In this document: piece after piece, positions 45,329 through 52,820 of the stretch
Numbering within the stretch: the stretch's first letter is position 1
How the letters are laid out: each line of letters starts with the position of its first letter
Notes under the pieces: model-generated
The model's database searches: none
What the model was told of the DNA's origin: nothing
What the model saw: only the letters and a program-made list of their open reading frames with translations
Assembly (NCBI RefSeq): GCF_017792025.1
Contig: NZ_CP046956.1
Span: 620,001 to 684,000 of the forward strand
Length of the DNA stretch: 64,000 bases
Source: Sediminibacillus dalangtanensis
GTDB lineage: Bacteria; Bacillota; Bacilli; Bacillales; Amphibacillaceae
Direction of reading: 5' to 3'
Made by a program: the position numbers and the translations under genes

Positions 45329-45379
45329 CAAGCTGCGACTGTAAGTGACCGTCTGGTCCTTGCTTCGCAGCTTTTTTTA
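45329..45379 (+). terminator. Terminator of htpG
   Basis: Stem AAGCTGCGA / TCGCAGCTT (45330-45338 / 45365-45373), then TTTTTTATT. Confidence 0.8.
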
Positions 45380-45436
45380 TTGTATAGGAAATTATAAATT
45401 TAACTGTCTGTGGATCATTATTGGCTGAACCAGCCA

Positions 45437-45567
45437 CGTCCAGCTCCAGCGCCTACCCCCTCGAGGTCTTAAGCCCACCCTCTGTGTGGCAAAAAGCGCC
45501 ACGCCGAGGCTGTTCTTAAGCTTGTCGGGGGTGAGCAAGGCGCTTGCGCTTTTGTCCTTGTCCAGTG
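45437..45567. repeat. Bacillaceae intergenic repeat (second family)
   Basis: GC-rich block starting CAGCTCCAGCGCCTACCCC and ending GGCGCTTGCGCTTTTGTCC, with internal inverted parts (AGCGCC..GGCGCT; AAGCCCACC..). From memory it matches a frequent non-coding repeat with the TGTCCAGCTCCAGCGCC end. It fills most of the 398-base gap between htpG and the GntR gene. Confidence 0.55.
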
Positions 45568-45616
45568 TTAAAAACTAGGTAATAAGAAGTAGTTGACAGA
45601 AAATTGTAAAAAAACA

Positions 45617-45669
45617 TTGAAAAGAGAAAGAAATAGCTCTATAATAACTACCATATTAGTATAATTAAT
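45617..45669 (+). promoter_or_regulatory. Promoter and probable auto-operator of the GntR gene
   Basis: TTGAAA (45617-45622), 17-bp spacer, TATAAT (45640-45645). Just after, at 45653-45669, lies ATATTAGTATAATTAAT, whose complement (ATACTAAT core) recurs in front of the binding-protein gene at 46485. It is the likely GntR site on the start point. Confidence 0.65.
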
Positions 45670-45691
45670 CTGCAAGAGAGGGGGGAGGGTT

Positions 45692-46366
45692 ATAACACCA
45701 AAAACCGAAATAAAAGGTTCTGTAAGGGACTATGTTTATCAAAGCATCAAACAGCAAATCGTCAATTTAGAGCTCGAGCCGGGCAGGAAAGTTTCCGAAA
45801 AAGAAATGGCTGAAAGGCTGCAAGTCAGCAAGACACCTGTAAGAGAAGCGTTTCTGCGGCTGGCCCAGGAGGAACTGATCGGTGTCATCCCACAGAGTGG
45901 GACCACGATTATGAAGATTGACTTATCGCTTGTGGAAGAAGGTCGTTTCGTACGCGAAAATATTGAAAAAGCCGTCGTGAAAGAAGCCTGCAGGAACTTC
46001 GATGCAGAGCAATTATTCCAAGTGGAGAGCAATATTGCATTACAGCTTTTATGTTTGGAAAAAGGATCTTACCAACGGCTGTTCGAGCTTGACGAAGCGT
46101 TCCACCGGTTGTTGTTCGAAGGTTGCCGTAAACTCCGTACATGGAATCTGATCCGGCAAATGAATACCCACTTCGACCGGCTTAGAGTACTGCGCCTTGC
46201 TGCCAACCCGGAATGGGAGGTGGTCGTTTCCCAGCATAAAGCGGTTTTCGATTGCATTGCCAATCATGATGAAGAAGGGGCTGAGGAGAAGATGTCCATC
46301 CATTTGAAACTGGTCAACTTCGAAAAAGAAGAATTGAAGGCGGCATACCCGGGATTTTTTCAATGA
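45692..46366 (+). CDS. GntR/FadR-type regulator, probable AUA start
   Basis: A 224-residue regulator. The winged helix begins SVRDYVYQSIKQQIVNLELE and holds EKEMAERLQVSKTPVREAFLRL; the C-terminal FCD domain has the His/Asp/Glu/Arg-rich core (FELDEAFHRLLFEGCRKLRT). An ATG at 45806 lies inside the DNA-binding domain and cannot be the start. Upstream to the in-frame stop at 45662 there is no ATG, GTG or TTG; an ATA at 45692 lies just after GGGGGAGG. I therefore call an AUA start. It likely controls the sugar ABC operon that follows. Confidence 0.8.
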   Translation: MTPKTEIKGSVRDYVYQSIKQQIVNLELEPGRKVSEKEMAERLQVSKTPVREAFLRLAQEELIGVIPQSGTTIMKIDLSLVEEGRFVRENIEKAVVKEACRNFDAEQLFQVESNIALQLLCLEKGSYQRLFELDEAFHRLLFEGCRKLRTWNLIRQMNTHFDRLRVLRLAANPEWEVVVSQHKAVFDCIANHDEEGAEEKMSIHLKLVNFEKEELKAAYPGFFQ

Positions 46367-46376
46367 AGGGCATGAT

Positions 46377-46406
46377 TTCTTTTCCTTATTGAAATAAGGA
46401 AAAGAA
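46377..46406 (+). terminator. Perfect hairpin after the GntR gene
   Basis: Fourteen-bp stem TTCTTTTCCTTATT / AATAAGGAAAAGAA with a two-base GA gap (46377-46406), 11 bp past the GntR stop. No long T run follows, so termination may be partial. Confidence 0.5.
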
Positions 46407-46484
46407 TGCTGATTGAAGGGGATTTGGCTTGATTTATTTTGTATAACCGCTTGATTGACTAATTAAAAGGAGGAATAAACCCAA

Positions 46485-46558
46485 ACTAATATACTAATTA
46501 TAATAGTCGATTAATAAGCAAGATACTATTTTTTTAATCCATAATGAAAGCGTTAACA
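46485..46558. promoter_or_regulatory. GntR-like motif and cre box of the second sugar operon
   Basis: ACTAATATACTAATTATAAT at 46485-46504 shares the ATACTAAT core with the GntR gene promoter. TGAAAGCGTTAACA at 46545-46558 is a full match to the cre consensus, so CcpA repression is expected. These fill the 304-base gap before the binding-protein gene. Confidence 0.65.
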
Positions 46559-46670
46559 TATTTTGCGGGAGGTGGTATGGGACGATTGCCTGGGACAGGT
46601 AAAGGGATGGGCTGGTCAGAAGTTCGCTAGGAGCGTGGCGTTTGGATTTTTATCAAATAGGAGGGTGAAT

Positions 46671-47960
46671 ATGAACAGGATTAAAAAGCAATACCTTATT
46701 TTTGTCTCGGTGATTATGTCGCTCGGATTAATATTGGCGGGATGCAGCAACAGTTCATCGGAGGCATCAGGAGATGAAGCCGTCAATATAAAATTTTCCT
46801 GGTGGAGTAACCCGCATCGAACGGAAATAACAAAGCAAGCCATCGAAATGTTTGAAGAGAAGTATCCGGACATAGATGTAACGATGGAATACTACTCCTG
46901 GGATAGTTACTGGCAAAAGCTTGCAACAGAAGCAGCGGGGGGAGGAGCACCGGATGTCATGCAAATGGATGGTTCACGGTTGAAGGAATATGTGAGCAAA
47001 GAACAATTAATGGATTTGGCCGAGACGGATATTGATATCTCGGGAATACCAGATAATACAGTAGAGTTGGGGAAGGTAGATGGAAAGTTATACGGCCTGA
47101 CTACTTCAGTCAATGCACAACTCCTGATTTCCAATCCGGATATTCTCAAAAAGGCTGGTGTTAGCTTTCCGGAGGAAAATTATACGTGGGAAGATTTCGC
47201 CGATTTATGTGTGAAAATCTATGAAGAAACAGGAGTACACGGAACGCCAAATGAAATGGAACAGCCTGCGTTTCTGGATTACTTTGCAAGAACCAAGGAG
47301 GAAAACCTCTATGCACCCAATGGCTCATCCGTAGGCCTTTCCAAAGAGACATTGACTGCCTGGTTCCAATATTGGCTGGATTTGCAAGAGAAGGGCGGTG
47401 TCCCGAGTGCTGAGGATAATGCGGCATATCAGCATAATGATCACTCAGCTAGTCCGTTTATTGAAGAAAAGACAGCGTTCAACTGGTTATTCCTTGGGAC
47501 TGGCGGCGAGTTTGAAAAGAATCTGGGGAAACCGATTGAAAGGGTTTTACTTCCGGAATGGGGAAATGAAAATAAACCATATCCTTTACATGCGGCTATG
47601 TTTTGGACGATGTCTTCTAAAACAGAACATCCGGAGGCTGCGGCCAAGCTGATTAACTTCCTGGAAAACGATCCGGAAGTAGCCAAGATTTTTGAAAATG
47701 ACCGTGGTATTCCGGCAAATTCGGAAAATATGAAGTTAGTGGCAGAAAATACAAATGATGATACCGTTCAAAGGCAAAATGAATTCATGGAAAAAGTAGA
47801 AGAAGTTGCAACTCCGAACGATTTAGCCCCTATTAATTCCAGCAGTACTGGAGACATCTTGAAAAACATTGCCCATGAAGTGACATTTAAGAAGCTGACC
47901 CCGAGTGAAGCGGCAGATAAGTTTATCAACGAGGTAAACGAGGCATTATCAGCAGGCTAA
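46671..47960 (+). CDS. Sugar-binding lipoprotein 3 (ABC transporter)
   Basis: Family 1 binding protein of 429 residues. Lipobox LILAGC about residue 25. Typical blocks: KFSWWSNPHRTEITKQAIEM, APDVMQMDGSRLKEY, FNWLFLGTGGEFEK. It is not close to the pair at 24846/28202. ATG 46671 follows AGGAGGGTGAAT. First gene of the second ABC operon. SWWSNP-type binding proteins often bind oligosaccharides of plant origin, but the ligand cannot be told. Confidence 0.88.
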   Translation: MNRIKKQYLIFVSVIMSLGLILAGCSNSSSEASGDEAVNIKFSWWSNPHRTEITKQAIEMFEEKYPDIDVTMEYYSWDSYWQKLATEAAGGGAPDVMQMDGSRLKEYVSKEQLMDLAETDIDISGIPDNTVELGKVDGKLYGLTTSVNAQLLISNPDILKKAGVSFPEENYTWEDFADLCVKIYEETGVHGTPNEMEQPAFLDYFARTKEENLYAPNGSSVGLSKETLTAWFQYWLDLQEKGGVPSAEDNAAYQHNDHSASPFIEEKTAFNWLFLGTGGEFEKNLGKPIERVLLPEWGNENKPYPLHAAMFWTMSSKTEHPEAAAKLINFLENDPEVAKIFENDRGIPANSENMKLVAENTNDDTVQRQNEFMEKVEEVATPNDLAPINSSSTGDILKNIAHEVTFKKLTPSEAADKFINEVNEALSAG

Positions 47961-47975
47961 TCTTACTACTTATAG

Positions 47976-48012
47976 TTGACATGATGCCATCTGTTGGGTG
48001 GCATCATGTCAA
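47976..48012 (+). terminator. Strong hairpin between binding-protein and permease genes
   Basis: Perfect 14-bp stem TTGACATGATGCCA (47976-47989) / TGGCATCATGTCAA (47999-48012), directly before the AAAAGGAGG site of the permease gene. No T run follows. As in the first sugar operon, it is placed to raise binding-protein mRNA over permease mRNA. Confidence 0.6.
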
Positions 48013-48027
48013 AAGGAGGTTTTTTGG

Positions 48028-48981
48028 ATGGAGGCACCCGTTCAGGTAATAGAGACAAAGCGGAAGCAAAACCAGAACAAGGATCCTAAAAAAAGACGTT
48101 CTCGTTTGGAGACGCCTTTACAACGGAATTTGACTGCTTATGGTTTTTTAGCACCATGGCTTATCGGCATGCTGTTTCTCACGGTCGGTTCCATGATGTT
48201 CACGTTTTATTTGGCTTTTACAGACTACGACTTGTTGACGTCCCCAACTTGGACTGGAATGGATAATTTTTCGAATATATGGAGTGATGCCAATTTTTGG
48301 GACTCCATTCGGGCGACATTGGTTTATGTGGTCCTATCCGTTCCTGCAAGATTGATAGCATCTTTGTTGATTGCCTTACTTCTTTTCAAAGAAGTAAGGG
48401 GAATAGGGCTTTACCGCGCTTTAATTTATTTGCCTTCTTTAATCGGCGGAAGCGTAGGGGTATCGATAGGATGGAAGAAGCTGTTTGCGACGGATGGGCC
48501 CATTAACTCCTTCGTCGGGATTTTTGGAGTCGAAGGTCCGAATTGGATTGGAAATCCGTCAACGGCCATCATGGTATTAATCCTGTTAAGTGTATGGCAG
48601 TTTGGATCGGAGATGGTTATTTTCCTGGCTGGTTTAAAGCAGATTCCGACTTATTTATATGAAGCTGCAACGATCGACGGAGCTTCCAGGATTAAAAGCT
48701 TTTTCAGTGTGACACTGCCAATGTTGTCGCCGATTGTATTTTTTAATTTGCTGATGGGGACTATTTCTTCCTTCATGGTCTTCACACAGGTTTACATTAT
48801 TACTGGCGGCGGTCCGATGAATTCTACACTTTTTTATGTCTACTATCTCTATCAGCAGGCTTTTACCTATTACAACATGGGATATGCTGCTGCGTTATCT
48901 ATCATTTTGCTCGTGATTATCGCTGCTTTTTCGGGATTCATTTTTTTGACGTCCAAATACTGGGTTAACTACGATGTATAG
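48028..48981 (+). CDS. ABC sugar permease, MalF/UgpA-type
   Basis: A 317-residue permease with a basic cytosolic head (RKQNQNKDPKKRRSR) and six membrane segments. EAA loop LYEAATIDGASRIKSFFSVT. ATG 48028 follows AAAAGGAGG. Pairs with the next gene. Confidence 0.9.
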   Translation: MEAPVQVIETKRKQNQNKDPKKRRSRLETPLQRNLTAYGFLAPWLIGMLFLTVGSMMFTFYLAFTDYDLLTSPTWTGMDNFSNIWSDANFWDSIRATLVYVVLSVPARLIASLLIALLLFKEVRGIGLYRALIYLPSLIGGSVGVSIGWKKLFATDGPINSFVGIFGVEGPNWIGNPSTAIMVLILLSVWQFGSEMVIFLAGLKQIPTYLYEAATIDGASRIKSFFSVTLPMLSPIVFFNLLMGTISSFMVFTQVYIITGGGPMNSTLFYVYYLYQQAFTYYNMGYAAALSIILLVIIAAFSGFIFLTSKYWVNYDV

Positions 48982-48998
48982 GGTGGTGTGCAAGAATC

Positions 48999-49838
48999 AT
49001 GAATAAAAAATCTTCGAGAAAAGTGTTGCGGCATCTCTTGCTGATCATTGTATCTTTTATCATGCTCTATCCAATTTTGTGGATGTTTTTTTCCTCTTTT
49101 AAGCCGGACACTGAAATATTTTCAACTTCCAGTTTATGGCCGGAAACCTGGACGTTGGAGCATTATCTTTCTGGCTTCGGCAATGATGCGCCGATGAACT
49201 TTGGACCCATGTTTTTTTATTCCTTTTTGGTATCGGTCGTTGTGGTAATCGGAACAGTCCTCAGTTCAACGCTGACCGGTTTTGCTTTTGCAAGGCTCCA
49301 TTTTACACCGCGGCGATTCTTTATTGGCTTTATGTTTGCAACCATGATGCTGCCAGCACAGGTTGTCATGATTCCTCAATACATCATTTTTCATAAGGTC
49401 GGCTGGGTGAATACATTTATTCCCCTGATGCTGCCAAGTTTTCTCGGCACCGTGCCGTTCTTTATCTACTTAATGGTACAATTCGTTCGCGGAATTCCGA
49501 AAGAGCTGGACGAAGCAGCCTTGATTGATGGCTGCAGTAAGTGGCGTCTGTACCGCTCTGTTATTTTACCGCTTTCCCAACCGGCGATTGTCACCATGTC
49601 AATTTTTGCTTTTTATTGGACGTGGAATGACTTCTTCGGTCAACTAATCTACTTATCCAATCCGGAACTTTATACGGTATCCCTTGGGTTGAGCATGTTC
49701 ATGACAAACATGGGCGAAACCCAGTGGGGGAATTTATTTGCCATGTCAATTTTGTCTGTAATTCCCGTATTTATTATCTTCTTGGTTTTCCAGCGCTACT
49801 TGGTGGAGGGAATTGCGACCCATGGGTTAAAAGGATGA
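48999..49838 (+). CDS. ABC sugar permease, MalG/UgpE-type
   Basis: A 279-residue permease with six membrane segments and EAA loop LDEAALIDGCSKWRLYRSVI. It follows its partner by 17 bp. As in the first cluster no ATPase gene is present, implying a shared ATPase. Confidence 0.9.
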   Translation: MNKKSSRKVLRHLLLIIVSFIMLYPILWMFFSSFKPDTEIFSTSSLWPETWTLEHYLSGFGNDAPMNFGPMFFYSFLVSVVVVIGTVLSSTLTGFAFARLHFTPRRFFIGFMFATMMLPAQVVMIPQYIIFHKVGWVNTFIPLMLPSFLGTVPFFIYLMVQFVRGIPKELDEAALIDGCSKWRLYRSVILPLSQPAIVTMSIFAFYWTWNDFFGQLIYLSNPELYTVSLGLSMFMTNMGETQWGNLFAMSILSVIPVFIIFLVFQRYLVEGIATHGLKG

Positions 49839-49871
49839 CGGTGGTCATCTTGTAAAAAGGAGGTGATCAGG

Positions 49872-50666
49872 ATGACGGTAACCGTCCAACATGTCATCAA
49901 TCAGCTAAGCGAACTAGCAGAACCAATGGAAGATACGGTAGACAGACTTGAATTCGGCAATCCGAAGACGGAGGTCACTGGTATCGTGACGGCGTTTATG
50001 GCGACGTACCGGATCATACAAGCCACGGTCGAGTCAGGGGCCAACCTGCTTCTCACGCATGAGGGCACCTTTTACAGTCACAAAGGCAGCACCAGTATGT
50101 TGGAAAACGATCCGATTTACCAGCAAAAAAGGCAATTGGTTGAACAATCCGGCCTGGCTATTTACCGGCTTCACGACACGATTCACCGGTACAGCCCGGA
50201 TGGGATTACAAAAGCCTTAGTGCGCCTGCTGGATTGGGAGGAGGCGGTGGCTGAGTATCTGACCGCAAGCGCCGTCGTTGATCTTCCTCCCGTCCGGCTT
50301 AAAGATGTAGCTGGATATTTAAAGGAAAAGTTGCGGCTGCCATTTGTACGCATCATGGGCGACCCGTCGACGCGTTGCAGCCGGGCGGGGGTTTTTGTTG
50401 GCTATCGTGGAGGCGGTGACTCTGTCATTCCCGTTATGCAAGCGAAAGATTTGGACGTGGCAATCATCGGGGAAGGACCGGAATGGGAGACGCCGGAATA
50501 TATCAGGGATGCCATCTGCCAGGGGAAAAACAAGGCGCTGATCGTCATCGGACATGCAGAAAGCGAAAAACCAGGAATGGAACTCCTTGCCGGAAATCTG
50601 CAAGCCAGTTTTCCGACGGTACCCGTTCAGTTTTTCGACGAGGAAGCGCTCTACCATCTAGTTTGA
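49872..50666 (+). CDS. NIF3-like dinuclear-metal protein
   Basis: A 264-residue member of the NIF3/DUF34 family, with conserved N-terminal LLLTHEGTFY, LAIYRLHDTIHRY and C-terminal GEGPEWETPEYIRDA, ALIVIGHAESEKPGME; the His/Glu residues in these blocks match the family metal ligands. Such proteins form hexamers of unknown enzymatic function, though a GTP cyclohydrolase-like role was proposed. ATG 49872 follows AAAGGAGGTGA. Its place as the last gene of a sugar ABC operon is unusual and suggests a hydrolytic step in use of the imported compound. Confidence 0.85.
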   Translation: MTVTVQHVINQLSELAEPMEDTVDRLEFGNPKTEVTGIVTAFMATYRIIQATVESGANLLLTHEGTFYSHKGSTSMLENDPIYQQKRQLVEQSGLAIYRLHDTIHRYSPDGITKALVRLLDWEEAVAEYLTASAVVDLPPVRLKDVAGYLKEKLRLPFVRIMGDPSTRCSRAGVFVGYRGGGDSVIPVMQAKDLDVAIIGEGPEWETPEYIRDAICQGKNKALIVIGHAESEKPGMELLAGNLQASFPTVPVQFFDEEALYHLV

Positions 50667-50684
50667 TGATGTTTTTCTGATGAA

Positions 50685-50744
50685 TGAAACGAAACGATGA
50701 GGCAAAGAGAGGATGACTCTTGCTTCGCTGTTTCGTTTTTTTTC
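50685..50744 (+). terminator. Terminator of the second ABC operon
   Basis: Stem-loop with AACGAAACG pairing TGTTTCGTT and inner AAGAG / CTCTT, followed by TTTTTTTT. Separates the ABC operon from the sigma-54 activator gene. Confidence 0.75.
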
Positions 50745-50871
50745 GTGCAGGAATATGCCTGATTCCAATCCTAAAAAATCCGCTTTCTTATTGGAAACCC
50801 TTCCATCCATGCTGTTCTCTATTGTATAGTGATTTTAATGTAAAGGTTTTCTTTTAAGGAGGAGGAGAAGG

Positions 50872-52677
50872 ATGATTCAAGACTTTGTGGCAGATGCCAG
50901 CATGGATATAAACAAGCAGGAATGGCTGAAAGTTGAAAAATGGATGACGGGATCCCCCGCCTATATAACGAAAGAAAGAACGTTAAAAGAAGCAGGCGAA
51001 AAGATGCTGGATAACCATATCGATTTTTTGCCGGTGTTAGACGAAAGCAGGAGACCGATGGGAGTGGTGACCCTGTATGAGGTTTTCCGGCATCTTGCAG
51101 TTGGAAGAGCGGGTGCATCCCTTTTGGAGGACTGTCTGGCAGAACAGCCGATCATTCTCCCTGCTGACAGTCTGATTGATATAAGTTCCCAACGGGGCCG
51201 TTACTTTTTAGTTGTCAATGAGAAAGGACAACTGACCGGAACATTGACCCGCCATGACATGGAAAAAGCCTTCAGGCATTATATCGAAACATCGAATCAG
51301 AAAAGGCATGCGGCTGAAGCGCTTGCGGTGATTCTCGAAACGGCGTACGAGGGAATAGCTGTCGTAGATGAACAGGCCAAAATCCTTGAGTTCAATGAGG
51401 CGTACAGTCGCTTTACCGGTATTCCCAGGGAAGAGGCAATTGGAAAGCAGGTCCAGGAAGTAATCGATAATACCAATTTGCACAATACGGTCCGGACAGG
51501 AATGACGGAGCGAGGGGTCGTCCAGTACATCCAAGGGGAAGCAATGATTGTCCACCGGATACCGATTTGGAAAGAGGATCGTCTCGTCGGCGCCATCGGC
51601 ATGTTGATTTTCGAAGGGGTCGGGGAGGTATATCGCATCTATGAAAAACTGCGGAGAAATGTTCACGAACCTCAATCGGTACAGAAGAGCGTATCGGCTT
51701 CTCCGCAAGGCGGCCGTCTGACTTCACTGGACCAGATTATAGGCAAAAGTACCAGCATCTCTATCATCAAGCAATTGGTACGGAGAGTATCCAAAACAGA
51801 CGCCACCATTTTGATTTCCGGCGAAAGCGGAACTGGTAAAGAACTGTTTGCCCAGAGCGTCCATCAATTGAGCGGCCGGTCGCAAGGTCCGTTTATTAGT
51901 TTGAATTGCGGGGCTGTGCCCGAGCAATTGTTTGAGTCGGAGTTATTCGGCTATGAAGCGGGAGCTTTCACCGGAGCGAACCGGGAAGGGAAGCCGGGAA
52001 AATTTGAGTTGGCTCAAAACGGCACATTGTTTTTGGATGAAATAGGCGAAATGCCTTTGCTTATGCAGACAAAATTGCTCCGGGTCCTCCAGGAAAAAGA
52101 GGTAGAACGTGTCGGCGGTACGAAAAAATATAAAATAAATACACGGATTATTGCCGCCACCAACCGGGACTTAAAAGCCATGGTAGAGGCGGGGAAATTC
52201 CGTAAAGACCTTTATTACCGGATTCAGGTCATTGAACTAACCGTCCCTCCCCTAAGAGAGCGGCCGGAGGACATCCCGTTATTGCTTTCTCATTATATGA
52301 ATGAGATTTGCAACAAATATCGCCTCCCCCCGAAAACGATGACAAAGGATGTCATGGCTGTCCTGTCCCGTCGTCATTGGGAAGGAAATGTGAGAGAGCT
52401 GATCAATGTGCTGGAAAAACTGCTTATTTTGGTAGAAGGGGATACGATTGAAGTGAAGCACCTCGCCTTTCTGGGTGAAGACAAAGAAAAAACACCGACA
52501 GCATCCCATGAGAACAATCAAGCCAGGCTGATGGATAATGTGAAGGCGCAGGAAAAACATTTAATAGAAAAAGTGCTGGCAGAATCCGGCGGAAATAAGA
52601 CGAGAGCAGCAAAGGAACTTGGCATTCACCGGACAACCTTATATCAAAAAATGAAAAAATATCACATCGACGATTAG
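50872..52677 (+). CDS. Sigma-54-dependent activator with CBS and PAS domains
   Basis: A 601-residue enhancer-binding protein. N-terminal CBS pair (about 22-135; WMTGSPAYITKERTLKEAGE and FLVVNEKGQLTGTLTRHDM), PAS domain (about 150-255; AYEGIAVVDEQAKILEFNEA), AAA+ domain (about 287-515) with Walker A GESGTGKE (317-324), the sigma-54 contact loop GAFTGA (364-369) and Walker B TLFLDE (385-390), then a Fis-type helix-turn-helix (NKTRAAKELGIHRTTLYQKM). CBS pairs sense adenosyl ligands; PAS may sense the hydroxy-acid or redox state. The two UAS repeats follow its stop codon. ATG after AGGAGGAG. Confidence 0.95.
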   Translation: MIQDFVADASMDINKQEWLKVEKWMTGSPAYITKERTLKEAGEKMLDNHIDFLPVLDESRRPMGVVTLYEVFRHLAVGRAGASLLEDCLAEQPIILPADSLIDISSQRGRYFLVVNEKGQLTGTLTRHDMEKAFRHYIETSNQKRHAAEALAVILETAYEGIAVVDEQAKILEFNEAYSRFTGIPREEAIGKQVQEVIDNTNLHNTVRTGMTERGVVQYIQGEAMIVHRIPIWKEDRLVGAIGMLIFEGVGEVYRIYEKLRRNVHEPQSVQKSVSASPQGGRLTSLDQIIGKSTSISIIKQLVRRVSKTDATILISGESGTGKELFAQSVHQLSGRSQGPFISLNCGAVPEQLFESELFGYEAGAFTGANREGKPGKFELAQNGTLFLDEIGEMPLLMQTKLLRVLQEKEVERVGGTKKYKINTRIIAATNRDLKAMVEAGKFRKDLYYRIQVIELTVPPLRERPEDIPLLLSHYMNEICNKYRLPPKTMTKDVMAVLSRRHWEGNVRELINVLEKLLILVEGDTIEVKHLAFLGEDKEKTPTASHENNQARLMDNVKAQEKHLIEKVLAESGGNKTRAAKELGIHRTTLYQKMKKYHIDD

Positions 52678-52727
52678 TGTAGTGTCTTCCCTACAATAAC
52701 AAGTGACAGTGTAGCATTATCGCTACA
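52678..52727. promoter_or_regulatory. Paired upstream activating sites (TGTAG-N8-CTACA)
   Basis: Two inverted repeats of one form: TGTAG-TGTCTTCC-CTACA (52678-52695) and TGTAG-CATTATCG-CTACA (52710-52727). Their centres are 32 bp apart (three turns) and about 107 and 75 bp before the expected start site. They begin right after the activator stop codon. Confidence 0.8.
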
Positions 52728-52766
52728 TTGTATTTTTTTGAAGCCCTTTCAAAACGGTTTTCAAAG

Positions 52767-52782
52767 TTGGCATGATTTTTGC
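52767..52782 (+). promoter_or_regulatory. Sigma-54 (-24/-12) promoter
   Basis: TTGGCATGATTTTTGC matches the TTGGCAY-N5-TTGC consensus, with GG and GC at the exact spacing. It drives the dehydrogenase-permease-MmsA operon. rpoN itself is encoded 4.4 kb downstream. Confidence 0.88.
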
Positions 52783-52820
52783 GTGTAAAAGGGTGAAGAC
52801 ATGATAGGGGGTGCAAGCAA

